Assembly (NCBI RefSeq): GCF_001411805.1
Contig: NZ_CP007212.1
Location: 2,232,001 to 2,296,000, forward strand
Direction: 5' to 3'
Source of the DNA: Burkholderia plantarii
GTDB lineage: Bacteria > Pseudomonadota > Gammaproteobacteria > Burkholderiales > Burkholderiaceae
Length of the DNA: 64,000 nucleotides
Numbering within the stretch: the first letter of the stretch is position 1; each line of letters starts with the position of its first letter. The position numbers and the translations under genes were made by a program. The notes beneath the pieces are model-generated. The model saw only the letters and a program-made list of their open reading frames with translations. It searched no databases and had not been told where the DNA came from. This document shows positions 1 to 8,680 of the stretch, in pieces.

Positions 1-355
1 AGCTGTCCGCCTCGTCGTAGGCGATCTTCGGCTCGGCCGCCGGACGGATGTGCAGGCGGCCCAGCGAGTTGGCGTAGAGCAGCAGCGTGGTGTCGGCCGG
101 CGTCGGCGCGCTCGCCTGGACGCGCAGCTCGGGGTGCCGTTCGAGCACCGCCAGCGCCGCGCGCTCCTGGACACCGAGCGCGAGGCGCGCCTGGTCGAGC
201 GGATAGATGCCGCCGTGCGTCGCGGCGGACACCGCGACGTCGTAGGCGGTGCGGCCCGCATACGATTCGCCACGCAGGTACTCGGTCATGTCGAAACCGT
301 ACAGGCTGTGCGATGCGTGGTCTTGCGTCGGCGTGTGTGCTCTGGGGTCCATCAT
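1..355 (-). CDS. Unrecognised protein, 5' part only (runs off left edge)
   Basis: About 118 codons are visible, from an ATG ATG pair (355 and 352) preceded by GAGAGG. The frame is open to the window edge. The protein begins MMDPRAHTPTQDH and soon has YGFDMTEYLRGESYAGR. It has no signal peptide or membrane segment in the visible part. I do not recognise the family. It lies downstream of a solo luxR gene on the same strand, so quorum-sensing control is possible but not shown. Codon use is typical of the window, with G/C-rich third positions, which supports coding. The identity of the missing C-terminal part would decide its function. Confidence 0.6.
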   Translation of the reverse strand, partial: MMDPRAHTPTQDHASHSLYGFDMTEYLRGESYAGRTAYDVAVSAATHGGIYPLDQARLALGVQERAALAVLERHPELRVQASAPTPADTTLLLYANSLGRLHIRPAAEPKIAYDEADS

Positions 356-645
356 CCCTACCTCTCTTCGGCCAAAGAAACGTGATCGGATGGCGGGCGC
401 GTCGCGGCTCGCGACGGGCACCCGCCAGGTGCTGGGTTCGTATCGACTGGATGAAACGCGGCGCCCGACGCGCGGAAGTGACGGGCTTGCCGCCGGTGGC
501 CGTCGCGCGATCGCCGATAGCTGATTTCAGCGTTTGCTACGTGGCGTGACAACTACCAAACTTCGGAGTCCGATTCATTGTTATGGCGGCGCGCCGCGCG
601 AAAACGTGATGTCCCGGCCCGGCGGCGGCGCCAGGGCACGCGGGT

Positions 646-1359
646 TCAGCTCAGCAGGCCGAGCATCGCGGCACGCACCACCGCGGAGGTCTTGTTGACC
701 GTCTTGAGCTTCGCGACGGCGTTCTTCACGTGGAAATTGACGGTATCGACCGAGATGCGCAGGATCGTCGAGATCTCGCCCGAGGTCTTGCCGTCGGCCG
801 CCCACTTCAGCACCTCGACCTCGCGATCGGTCAGGCCGCGCTCGGTGTCGGGCATCAGCTTGGGCATCAGCACGCGCGTCATCGCCAGATGCGTGGTGCT
901 GACCAGCCAGCGCATCCGGAATTCGTTGTGCTCGAGTTCGACCGGCGTGACCGGGCCTTCCGAACGCGCCAGCGTCAGCATGCCCGACACCCCGCAACTG
1001 TCGAACGTGGACTGCGACCAGCCATGACGCAGGCCGTGTGCCTGCGCGTCGCGCCACAGCTCGGGCGTGCGGGAAAAGAACGCGTCGGTCCAGACCACCG
1101 GCGTCTGGAAGCGGCGCATGTGCTTCATGGTCGGATCGATGTCGATGTAGCCCGCCTCCATGTAGCGCTGCTTCCAGGCCTCGGGATAGTTGCTGAGCAA
1201 GTAGATTTTCGGCCGCGATACCGGCCATGGGATCCGCAAGCCGTATGCGCAGAATTCGTAACCGAGGTGATTCGCCGCGTCCTCGATCAATATCGAAATC
1301 TCTCGTTCCGAACTCGCGCCCTCGAGTCCGGACAAGAGTTCCCCAGCCCAATCGTACAT
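646..1359 (-). CDS. LuxR-family AHL-responsive transcriptional regulator (solo)
   Basis: The gene encodes 237 residues, a normal size for LuxR-type quorum-sensing receptors. The N-terminal half has the autoinducer-binding pattern: YCAYG-like strand (seen as EFCAYGLRIPW), then WKQRYMEAGYIDIDPT with the conserved W, Y, D and P, followed by a W in PVVWTDAFF and a G further on. The C-terminal half is a GerE-type helix-turn-helix (LTDREVEVLKWAADGKTSGE, then SVDTVNFHVKNAVAKL). I start at 1359 (MYDWAGELL) because GAGGAGG lies just upstream; an ATG at 1395 has no such site. No luxI synthase is in the window, so it is an orphan here. It probably senses an acyl-homoserine lactone made elsewhere. Its target is unknown; the gene just downstream (1-355) is a candidate. 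Confidence 0.88.
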   Translation of the reverse strand: MYDWAGELLSGLEGASSEREISILIEDAANHLGYEFCAYGLRIPWPVSRPKIYLLSNYPEAWKQRYMEAGYIDIDPTMKHMRRFQTPVVWTDAFFSRTPELWRDAQAHGLRHGWSQSTFDSCGVSGMLTLARSEGPVTPVELEHNEFRMRWLVSTTHLAMTRVLMPKLMPDTERGLTDREVEVLKWAADGKTSGEISTILRISVDTVNFHVKNAVAKLKTVNKTSAVVRAAMLGLLS

Positions 1360-2923
1360 TTCGCCTCCTCGTGGAATGTCCGTGCCGGCCGCCACGTACC
1401 GCGGACAATGCCCGAGGCGTCGGTCAACCAGGTTGGGCGATTCCGCGTGCCGCGTCAGTCCGGCTATTTTGATACGGAAGAGTGCACCGCCGATCGATGC
1501 CGATCGTCGGCGCGCAAGCGCAATTGCGTGATATTGACGACGCCCTCTCTCATGAGCGTCATGGTGACTCCTGCCCTCTTCGAATATCGGAAGGTATATT
1601 GTGGGTTGTACAGCGGAGGAATTTCCAAGCGATTGAATTGCTGATTTAGCGGAATTCGCGTCAGCGCCGTCACATTGAACGCGAGCGCACTGATTGCTTC
1701 AAATTACTTTTTCGCAGCGTTCACATGAATGGCCAGCATACAGATGTTTTACAGTCATCACATAACAGTTTTCCGAAAATAACAACGCAATTTTCCTCAG
1801 CATTTCTTTGCCCTTTCCCGGGGGGCCGGCACGCCCCGATCGCCGCCCCGGCGAATCGGCGCCGCCGGCCGGGGCCGGCAATGTCGGCGGGCATCCGCGG
1901 CGCCCGCGGGCAGGCCACGCAATTAAACAGCCGCTCACCAATGCAGGAAACTCCCGTGGTATCGGTTTCAGGGTAAATACTCATACGTTTGCATGCTCAG
2001 GAATGCAGCGCAAACGATAGCGCCGCAAACGACAAAAACCGCTACCACGCGTCGGTTTTGCCGATGCCGGGTATCGTGTGACGGGTGGTTTGTGCCTTTT
2101 CCGGAGCGTGCCGGCCGCACGGTTTTCCAATTGATAGCCGGGCCGGACTCCGGTAACGCCAGGGCACTCATGTCGTTTGCCTGAATGATTATAGGGCGAG
2201 TGCTCGCATGCCATACCTACCATAAATGGCGGGTTCCAAATTGCCACGCAGATCGTACAGTGTCGTATTCGCTTGGGTCAATAACCGGAAATGTGATATT
2301 CGGCATACAAGCACGAGGGACGGGCGGGCGCACCACATAATCATGTCAATATGGTCAGGCCGCACTGTGGAGTCGGTCGCGCGCACAACCAGCCATGCCG
2401 ATTTTCATTGCATTTTCCTCCCATTCAATCACGAATAACATTCAATCCATTTTCCATTATTTGCAATGGCCTTATTTATCGATTGACGAATATCACGTCG
2501 CGGCGGACGCGCTCGGGCCGGACCCGGCGATCGAGAGGCGACCCGCGCCGGCGCCTCTCGATCGCCGGCTGATCGACGGGGTGGTACGCGTCGTCGCCGC
2601 GCCGCTCGCCGGGTGCCTCGCTGACAGCCGGTCCGCGCCCGGTGCGCCTCGATGGCGGCGCGCCCCTCGCGGCGCGGCGCGCATGGCCGCCATGCCCGGC
2701 AGGCGCGGCGAACCGGCCGCACGCCCTGCCGCGCCGGCCTCGCGCCCTCGTCTTGCGGCCGGCGGCGATCGCGCCGGCCGCGCGCGACGCGTCGGGATCG
2801 GCGAAATCTGGGCACAATGCCGGGGAAGCCGCGGCCGCGCCGGCATCGCGTCATGCCCGCACGCTCGCGGTCCGGCCGACTGCCGTCGACCGATCGCCAC
2901 CTTTTCCCGACTCCGATTCCCCG
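1360..2923. other. Long gene-poor region, less GC-rich than its surroundings
   Basis: About 1.56 kb between luxR and the hydrolase gene. Parts of it (about 1480-1800 and 1960-2480) are clearly richer in A/T than the flanking genes. The open frames here are short and lack convincing codon bias. A short candidate (1968-2171) is listed separately. The part at 1824-1880 is very G/C-rich with local dyads such as GCCGGCC/GGCCGGC. The stretch from about 2490 is G/C-rich again, but the open frames across it look like shadows upstream of the hydrolase start. It may hold control sequences for luxR or remnants of lost genes. Confidence 0.5.
1968..2171 (-). CDS. Possible small single-pass membrane protein
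   Basis: A 67-codon frame from an ATG at 2171, with AGG about 8 bases upstream. The N-terminal half is polar and basic. The C-terminal half has one hydrophobic run (VVAVFVVCGAIVCAAFL) preceded by RR, as expected for a single-pass membrane protein. No family is recognised. The frame lies in the gene-poor, A/T-richer stretch and its third-position bias is only moderate, so it may be a chance reading frame. Conservation in relatives or a transcript would be needed to accept it. Confidence 0.25.
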   Translation of the reverse strand: MSALALPESGPAINWKTVRPARSGKGTNHPSHDTRHRQNRRVVAVFVVCGAIVCAAFLSMQTYEYLP

Positions 2924-3991
2924 ATGAAACGCTACCCACGATTCGTGCCCGCCGCCGCTGCCTGCCTCCTGACGGCCTCGCTGGCGCTGTCCGGCGCCGC
3001 CAGCGCGCAAGGCGCGTCCGACGCCGCTGCGCCGGACGGCCCGGCCTACGGCCCCGAGCTGCAAGGCTTCGACTACCCGTGGCCGGTGTCGCGCTTCACC
3101 TTCCATTCGCAACGGCAGGCGCTGCAGATGGCCTACCTCGACATCGCCCCCGACCCGGCCGCCGCGAACGGCAGGACGGCCGTGCTGCTGCACGGCAAGA
3201 ACTATTGCTCGGCCACCTGGGCGCCCACCGCGCGCGTGCTGTCGAAGGCCGGCTACCGCGTGATCGCGGTGGACCAGATCGGCTTCTGCAAGTCGAGCAA
3301 GCCCGAGCGCTACCAGTTCACGTTCCAGCAGCTCGCGCGCAACACCAACGACCTGCTGCACTCGCTCGGCATCGAGCACGCCATCATCATCGGCCACTCC
3401 ACGGGCGGCATGCTCGGCATCCGCTACGCGCTGCAATATCCGCACGAGACCGACCGGCTGGTGCTGGTCGATCCGATCGGCCTGGAGGACTGGCGCGCCA
3501 AGGGCGTGCCGCCGGTGTCGGTCGACCAGTGGTACGAGCGCGAGCTCGGCACCAGCGCCGAGCGGATCCGCAACTACGAGCGCAGCACGTATTTCGCGGG
3601 CCAGTGGCGCGCCGATTACGAGCCGGCCGTGCAGATGCTGGCGGGCATGTATCGCGGCCCGGGCCGCGAGCAGGTGGCATGGGATTCCGCGCTGCTCTAC
3701 GACATGATCCTGACGCAGCCGGTGGTCTACGAGCTGCCGCAGCTGAAGGTGCCGACGCTGCTGATGATCGGCGACAAGGACACCACGGCGATCGGCAAGG
3801 AATACGCGCCCGCCGCGATCCGCCCGACGCTCGGCAACTACCGCCAGCTCGCGCGCGCCACGGCCGCGGCGATCCCGGACGTGACGCTCGTCGAGTTCCC
3901 GGACGCCGGCCACGCCCCGCAGATGCAGGACCCGGACCGCTTCCACGCGGCGCTGCTGCAAGGCCTGAACGCGAAGCGCGGCGCGCCGTGA
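2924..3991 (+). CDS. Secreted alpha/beta-fold hydrolase
   Basis: The product has 355 residues and starts MKRYPRF, followed by a hydrophobic core and an ASAQG cleavage site near residue 27, so it is probably exported to the periplasm or beyond. The mature part is an alpha/beta hydrolase. It has an oxyanion region VLLHGKNY, the nucleophile elbow GHSTGG, a probable acid in MIGDKDTTA and a probable catalytic histidine in DAGHAPQ. Substrate is not evident; the family includes esterases and epoxide hydrolases. The frame is open far upstream of 2924, but the signal peptide fixes the likely start. A hairpin that could end transcription lies 80 bases downstream. It converges with a decayed TonB-receptor gene. 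Confidence 0.85.
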   Translation: MKRYPRFVPAAAACLLTASLALSGAASAQGASDAAAPDGPAYGPELQGFDYPWPVSRFTFHSQRQALQMAYLDIAPDPAAANGRTAVLLHGKNYCSATWAPTARVLSKAGYRVIAVDQIGFCKSSKPERYQFTFQQLARNTNDLLHSLGIEHAIIIGHSTGGMLGIRYALQYPHETDRLVLVDPIGLEDWRAKGVPPVSVDQWYERELGTSAERIRNYERSTYFAGQWRADYEPAVQMLAGMYRGPGREQVAWDSALLYDMILTQPVVYELPQLKVPTLLMIGDKDTTAIGKEYAPAAIRPTLGNYRQLARATAAAIPDVTLVEFPDAGHAPQMQDPDRFHAALLQGLNAKRGAP

Positions 3992-4071
3992 GCGCGATGC
4001 CCGGGGCAGTTCCAGGGGTTTTGGTGACATCGCGGCGGCGCTCCGATCGCGCATGCCGTCAACGCAAGGAA

Positions 4072-4103
4072 AACCGGGACGTCGTTGCCGATCCGTCCCG
4101 GTT
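4072..4103. terminator. Hairpin after the hydrolase gene
   Basis: A perfect 9-bp inverted repeat, AACCGGGAC and GTCCCGGTT, with a 14-base loop. It lies 80 bases after the hydrolase stop codon, between converging coding sequences. There is no clear T-run, so this is a candidate only. Confidence 0.4.
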
Positions 4104-4180
4104 GTCGCGTTGCCGTGTGGTGGCGGCCGGCATGAGCATGAGGCGCCCGGTGCCTCACGTCGCGGCTCGCCCGCGCGTCG

Positions 4181-5550
4181 GAAGTCGATCCGCGCGGAGA
4201 GCAGCACCGTGCGCGGCGCCGCGTCCATCGGGCAGGTGTGCCGCATGACCCGGTAACGCTTGCCGACCACGTTCTCGAGGTTGGCGCGCAACACCACGCG
4301 CTTGCCGGCGATCCGCGTGCGATAGCGCGGCCCCGCGTCGTAGCGGGTCCGCGACGGCAGGTGCAGCGTGTTGGCCGCGTCGTAGTTCTCGGCGCCGGTC
4401 ACGATCACGCGCCCGTTCACGCCCGGGCCCGGCACCCACGGCAGGTCCCGGTCGGCGCCGAGGTTGAACGCGTATTCCGGAATCCCGGCCGGCTGGTCGC
4501 CGCCGGTCGCGCCGCCCGCGGTGCCCTGCAGCTTCGCGTCGCGGAACGTCGCGCTCGCCATCAGGCGCAGCCCGGGCACCACCTCGCCGCAGGCGTTCGG
4601 TTCCAGCCCGAGCACGCGCGTGGTGCCGCTCGGGCGGTAGACGTGGTCGGCCCCCGGTCACGCCGTTCGGCCGCGAGGTCTGGCACACCGCGGCCGAGGT
4701 CATCACGCGGCCCCAGTCCACCTTCACGCGCGCTTCGTACCGGTTCGACTGATACGGCTCGAACACCTGGCCGCCGCTGACGGCCGTCATCGGCGCGGTC
4801 GGCCCCTGCGCGAGGCCCGAGGTGAAGTTGCCGGACCCCGACACGTTCGAGAGCGGCTTGACCACGATACCGGCCAGCGGCGAGATGCCCTGCTTGTCGT
4901 AGGCGCTGGTCCGCGCGCCGGTGGTGGGCGAACAGGCGTCGACGGCGAGGGCCTGCGAACGGAACTCGCCGGGGTTCTCGGCGACGTGGCAGAAGTCGAA
5001 CGACCAGCGCGGCTTGCGGCCGCGACAGCCGATGCCGACCGAGCCGTTGCCCTGCAGCGGGTTGCCGTGCGCGATCGAGGCCCGGCCGTCCTTGAACGGG
5101 CCGTTGACGCGAATCCCCCACTGGTCCTCGTCGCCGAGGCGCCGGCCGACGTCGGCCTCCACGCCGAACTGCGCGCGCGACTGGCAGGTGGCCGTCAGCC
5201 GCGTGAGCGGCTTGTCGTCGGCGTGCTTCGGCACGATGTCGATCGCGCCGCCGATGCTGCCGGACGGCCCCACGCCACAGATCAGCGCACGCGGACCTTG
5301 CAGCCCGTCGACCGGTTCGAGCAGGTTCACCGGCATGTGGCTCGGCGACACCATCCCGTGCAGGCCGTTGCGCGCGACGCCGGCCGCCGCTCCGGGGAAG
5401 CCGCGGATCCGGAACGTTTCCTGGAAGCCGCCGGCCGTGCTCGGCGTGCGCGCCGAGGCTTCGCTGGTCACCACGCCGGACAGCGTGCGCGCCTGCGTGT
5501 CCGCCATGAACCGTTCAATCGGGCGTGCCGGTGGCGGCGGCGGCCGTGAC
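4181..5550 (-). pseudogene. Decayed TonB-dependent siderophore receptor
   Basis: Receptor-like sequence is visible in two frames. The upstream part (about 5550 to 4655) carries plug-domain sequence: RIRGFPG, LLEPVDGLQGPRALICG, then GSIGGAIDIVPK, and some early barrel strands. A one-base slip in a run of Gs near 4650 moves the frame. The second part resumes at DHVYRPSGTTRVLGLEPN and contains late barrel sequence (YAFNLGADRDL, then LRANLENVVGKRYRV) to TVLLSARIDF. The signal peptide and N-terminus are missing and about 200 central residues seem deleted. The expected stop after ARIDF is a CGA codon. Four kinds of damage make it a true remnant rather than a sequencing error. It may be the relic of a second siderophore uptake system. 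Confidence 0.82.
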
Positions 5551-5578
5551 GGCCCGCCCTGGCGGACGGAGCGCGCCG

Positions 5579-6445
5579 CTAGCCGATCGGCGGCGTGTCG
5601 AGGCTGCCCGCTGTCAGTTCCGCCATCACCGACCAGTCGCGGTCGCCAAGGCCCGCCGCCACCGTCTCGGCCATCCGCGCATGAACGGCCGCCAGCATCG
5701 GCAGCGCGCGGCCGGCCGCGTCGGCCGCTTCCGAGGCGAGCCGCAGGTCCTTCAGCCCGAGCGAGGCCTTGAAACCGGGCTCGTAGCGCCGCGCCGCGAT
5801 GTTGGCCGAATAGACCTGGTAGGAGCGGCTGCCGAACAGCGTGCCGAGGATCAGCTCGAAGAAGCGCTCGCGCGGCAGGCCGTTCGCGTCGGTCAGCACC
5901 ACGGCCTCGGCCATCGCCTCGATCGCCATCGTGATCATCATGTTGCAGGCGATCTTGGCCGCGTTCGCGGTGGGCGCGTCGGCGCCCATGTCCCAGATGC
6001 GTGCGCCGATCACCTCGAGCAGCGGCCGCACCGCCTCGACCGCCTCGGGCCGCCCGCCCGCCAGCACGTTCAGCTCGCCGCGCGCCGCCACGTCGGGCCG
6101 CCCGAGCACCGGCGCCGACACGTAGCCGATCCCGGCCGCCTCGTGCCATCCGGCCAGTTCGCGCGCGAACGCCACCGAGATCGTCGAACTGACCACATGG
6201 ACGAGCCCCGGCCGCGCGGCGGCCAGCACCTCGGGTACGAGGACGTTCTGGCGGATCGCCTCGTCGTCCGGGAGCATGGTCAGCACGGCGTCGCCGCCGA
6301 ACGCGCCGGCCGGCGTGGCCACGCGCGTCACCCCCTCCACCTCGCCGCCCGAGCGGTTCCAGGCCGTCACCTCATGGCCCGCGTGCGCCAGATTGCGCGC
6401 CATCGCGCGGCCCATCGCACCCAGACCGATCACGCCGATCCTCAT
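5579..6445 (-). CDS. NAD(P)-dependent oxidoreductase, 3-hydroxyisobutyrate dehydrogenase family
   Basis: The 288-residue protein begins MRIGVIGLGAMGRAMARNLA, a Rossmann dinucleotide-binding motif (GxGxxG) typical of beta-hydroxyacid dehydrogenases. A central PVLGRPDVAARGELNVLAGG matches the family's substrate-binding region, and AKIACNMMITM matches its helix with the catalytic lysine (the usual pattern is KxxxN). Length is normal. AAGGAGG lies 7 bases before the ATG. The start overlaps the end of the preceding hydrolase gene by ATGA, so it is the last gene of a four-gene operon (SDR, EthD-like, hydrolase, this gene). It probably oxidises or reduces a short 3-hydroxy or aldehyde acid; the exact substrate cannot be read from sequence. 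Confidence 0.85.
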   Translation of the reverse strand: MRIGVIGLGAMGRAMARNLAHAGHEVTAWNRSGGEVEGVTRVATPAGAFGGDAVLTMLPDDEAIRQNVLVPEVLAAARPGLVHVVSSTISVAFARELAGWHEAAGIGYVSAPVLGRPDVAARGELNVLAGGRPEAVEAVRPLLEVIGARIWDMGADAPTANAAKIACNMMITMAIEAMAEAVVLTDANGLPRERFFELILGTLFGSRSYQVYSANIAARRYEPGFKASLGLKDLRLASEAADAAGRALPMLAAVHARMAETVAAGLGDRDWSVMAELTAGSLDTPPIG

Positions 6446-7515
6446 CGCACACCTCCTTGTGCATTGACGTTCCCGGCATCGACCGCTGCCGCTTCGTCCA
6501 CCTCTCCCGTGGCGCCGGCCCCTTCCGTGCGCCGCACGAGCCACGCCAGCACCACCGCGAGCGCGGCGTCCGAGTTCCGCTCGTAGATCAGCCCGTGCCC
6601 GTTGCCGCGCACGCCGTGATCGGGCAGATGCAGCAGTTCGGTGGACGCCCCGCAGCCGTCGAGAAACGCGGCGGTGGGCGGACTCGCGGCGGCGAACGCC
6701 GACGCCTCGGCGGTGACGATCAGGATCGGCAGCCCCGCCAGCGAGGGCAGCCGGAAATCGCCCGGCCGCGCCGCGCGCAGTTGCCCGGGATCGCTCACCG
6801 GCGGCTCGAAGCGCAGCGGCGCGGCGGCCGGCCCCCAGCGCAGCGGGCCGATGTTCGGGATGGTCGCGAACGGCGGCCCCATCGGCTCGATCGCCGCGAT
6901 CGCCTTGACGAGGCCGGGGCAGCGGTCCGCCACCAGCCAGCCGTCCGGCCCCGACGCCGAATGCGTGACCAGGATCGCGGGGCCGATGCGCGCGAGCAGC
7001 GCCGCGGTGCGATCGGCGTCCATCGTCTGCGAGGCCTCGAGATCGGCCGGCAGCGGCCCGTAGCCGGCGATGAAGGCGTCCATCGCGGCTGCGTCGTCGG
7101 CCGCGAACGGCCATTGCGTGTGGCGCGCGTCGTCGCCGGGAAAATAGATCTCGCGGCCGCCCTCGTACGAGAACGGCGGCCCCATGGCCCCAAGCGCGTC
7201 GACGTGGTACGGCGAGCGGCCGTGCCCGGGCCGGTCCACCACGAACACCGCGTAGCCGGCCTCCACCAGGCGCTGCGCCCAGCCGGGCCGGCCGTCCGGC
7301 GTGTCGAACCACTCGGTGCCCTGGAAGCCGCCGCCATGCATCAACACGATCGGCCATTCGCGCGTGACCGTCGGCGGCGCCTCCCACTCGACGTACATCG
7401 GCCCGCGTTGCACGGTGCGTCCGCCGGCCTCGACGCGCTCGCCCGGCATCCAGAAATGGCCGCGCCGGACGGTACGGGCCGGCACCGCCGCCCAGGGCGT
7501 GAATCGATCGTTCAT
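6442..7515 (-). CDS. Alpha/beta hydrolase (esterase-like)
   Basis: A 357-residue protein without a signal peptide, so probably cytoplasmic. It has an alpha/beta hydrolase core: IVLMHGGGFQGTEWF as oxyanion region, VVDRPGHGRS, and a nucleophile elbow VTHSASGPDG in which the usual first glycine is threonine. The C-terminal HGVRGNGHG probably supplies the catalytic histidine. This arrangement is seen in esterase-like proteins of the superfamily. The start overlaps the upstream EthD-like gene by ATGA and its end overlaps the dehydrogenase, so the three are translationally coupled. The partners suggest a catabolic or detoxifying pathway for an ester- or lactone-containing compound; that is inference. 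Confidence 0.8.
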   Translation of the reverse strand: MNDRFTPWAAVPARTVRRGHFWMPGERVEAGGRTVQRGPMYVEWEAPPTVTREWPIVLMHGGGFQGTEWFDTPDGRPGWAQRLVEAGYAVFVVDRPGHGRSPYHVDALGAMGPPFSYEGGREIYFPGDDARHTQWPFAADDAAAMDAFIAGYGPLPADLEASQTMDADRTAALLARIGPAILVTHSASGPDGWLVADRCPGLVKAIAAIEPMGPPFATIPNIGPLRWGPAAAPLRFEPPVSDPGQLRAARPGDFRLPSLAGLPILIVTAEASAFAAASPPTAAFLDGCGASTELLHLPDHGVRGNGHGLIYERNSDAALAVVLAWLVRRTEGAGATGEVDEAAAVDAGNVNAQGGVR

Positions 7516-7859
7516 GCAAGGTCCTCCGCGAGCGGCGCCGCGCGCGAGCGGCGCGGCGCGAGATCGGTGAAATTCGGCAGATCGGCCATCACCGCCGCCG
7601 TCCCGGGCGAGGCGAGCGCGGTCCGCAGCGCCGCCTCGTCACGGAAACGGCATTCGCAGATCGCCAGCGTGCCGTCCCGCGCCAGCGCCGGGAAGAACGC
7701 CGCGACGCCGAGCAGGCCGTGGGGCCGCCAGTGCCGCATCACGAGCGGCAAATGATGATCGACGTAGTAGGCGCGGTCGAAACGCGCGCCGGCCTCGCCG
7801 TGATAGGTCACGTGGATCGTGACGGCGGCGTCGTGCGCCATGGCGGGAGAGGTCTCCAT
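7512..7859 (-). CDS. EthD-family protein
   Basis: The product has 115 residues and shows the EthD/dimeric alpha-beta barrel pattern: VTIHVTYHGEAGARFDRAYYVDHHLPLV, where a small ferredoxin-like fold has the typical YYVDHHLPL segment. A later CECRFRDEAALRTALASP agrees. The family includes EthD, needed for degradation of ethyl tert-butyl ether, and many small proteins of unclear role. The start at 7859 overlaps the SDR stop codon (TGATG); an internal ATG at 7841 is an alternative. It sits between an SDR and a hydrolase in a tightly packed operon. Confidence 0.8.
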   Translation of the reverse strand: METSPAMAHDAAVTIHVTYHGEAGARFDRAYYVDHHLPLVMRHWRPHGLLGVAAFFPALARDGTLAICECRFRDEAALRTALASPGTAAVMADLPNFTDLAPRRSRAAPLAEDLA

Positions 7860-8599
7860 CACGCGCCGAAGCCTCCGTCGATGGTATGCATCGCCCCCGT
7901 GATGCCACGCGCCGGCGGCGAGGCCAGATAGCCGACCAGGCTCGCCACCTCGTGCGCCGTGCCGTGGCGGCGGATCGCCATCTGGTCGTGCATCTGCCCG
8001 GCGAGCGGCCCGTCGGCGGGATTCATGTCGGTATCGGTCGGGCCGGGCTGCACCACGTTGACGGTGATGCCGCGCGCGCCGAAATCGCGCGCGAGGCCGC
8101 GCGCCATGCCCTGCAGCGCCGACTTGCTCATGCCGTAGGCGGTGATCCCCTCGAACGGCATGACGTCGCCGTGGACCGAGCCGATCGCGATGATGCGCCC
8201 GCCGTCGGGCATGCGCCGCGCCGCCTCCACGCAGGCGTGATAGGCGCCGCGCAGGTTCACGTCGATCAGGCGATCCACCGCGTCGGCGTCGAGCGTGAGC
8301 GGATCGCCGCTCAGCAGCAGCCCCGCGTTGTAGACGAACACGTCGAGCGGGCCGGCCTCGCGCACCGTCGCGAGCAATGCGTCGCGATCGGCCGCGTCGG
8401 CGCGCAGCGCCCGCGCGCCGGTGCTCGCGGCCAGCGCCTCGGCCGCCTCCCGCGAGCCCGCATAGCTGAACGACACGGTCGCGCCCGCTGCCGCGAACCA
8501 GGTCACGATCGCCGCGCCGATGCCGCGGCTGCCACCCACCACCATCACCGTCTTGCCGCGCCAGGCGGCATCGTCTTTCGATTCGTCTTTCGATGTCAC
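7859..8599 (-). CDS. SDR-family oxidoreductase, BdcA-like
   Basis: The 246-residue protein is a classical short-chain dehydrogenase/reductase. It has the cofactor motif VVGGSRGIGAAIV, NAG at YNAGLLLSG, a catalytic serine in IAIGSVHG, YGMSK for the Y/K pair, and a typical C-terminal GAMHTIDGGFGA. The start is a GTG at 8599 with AAGGAG upstream. It is divergent from a TetR regulator that resembles BdcR, and in Escherichia coli bdcA and bdcR have the same arrangement, where BdcA has been linked to cyclic-di-GMP and biofilm dispersal. Here it heads an operon with an EthD-like protein, a hydrolase and a dehydrogenase. A purely catabolic role is therefore equally possible. Confidence 0.82.
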   Translation of the reverse strand: MTSKDESKDDAAWRGKTVMVVGGSRGIGAAIVTWFAAAGATVSFSYAGSREAAEALAASTGARALRADAADRDALLATVREAGPLDVFVYNAGLLLSGDPLTLDADAVDRLIDVNLRGAYHACVEAARRMPDGGRIIAIGSVHGDVMPFEGITAYGMSKSALQGMARGLARDFGARGITVNVVQPGPTDTDMNPADGPLAGQMHDQMAIRRHGTAHEVASLVGYLASPPARGITGAMHTIDGGFGA

Positions 8600-8620
8600 G
8601 TCGAACTCCTTGAATTAAAT

Positions 8621-8632
8621 TAGCGATCACTA
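8621..8632. promoter_or_regulatory. Putative TetR operator 1
   Basis: TAGCGATCACTA, a palindrome with one mismatch, between the SDR and TetR genes. It matches the second copy at 8669-8680, and the surrounding 18-bp arms (8615-8632 and 8669-8686) form an inverted pair with two mismatches. Confidence 0.55.
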
Positions 8633-8668
8633 TAAATTTCATGGCTACGACATGGCAAGGAATTTTTG

Positions 8669-8680
8669 TAGTGGTCACTA
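8669..8680. promoter_or_regulatory. Putative TetR operator 2, over the tetR start
   Basis: TAGTGGTCACTA, a near-perfect palindrome overlapping the GTG start of the TetR gene. Its centre is 48 bp from that of the first site. The placement would let the regulator repress both itself and the SDR operon. Confidence 0.55.

Noticed and set aside
552..569. Lux-box-like partial palindrome ACTACCAAACTTCGGAGT
   Set aside because: Only six of nine pairs match, and it lies about 200 bases before the nearest start; too weak to call.
1699..1805. Short frame with CxxC ending HSCERCEKVI
   Set aside because: About 34 codons; a second frame here also has CxxC, and neither has good codon bias, so chance is likely.
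1860..1880. Dyad GCCGGCC/GGCCGGC as a terminator
   Set aside because: Loop of two bases and no T-run; common by chance in such G/C-rich DNA.
2395..4248. A 617-codon frame over the hydrolase gene
   Set aside because: It reads the hydrolase in another frame, is rich in R, A and P, and lacks domain sequence; it is a shadow of the true gene.
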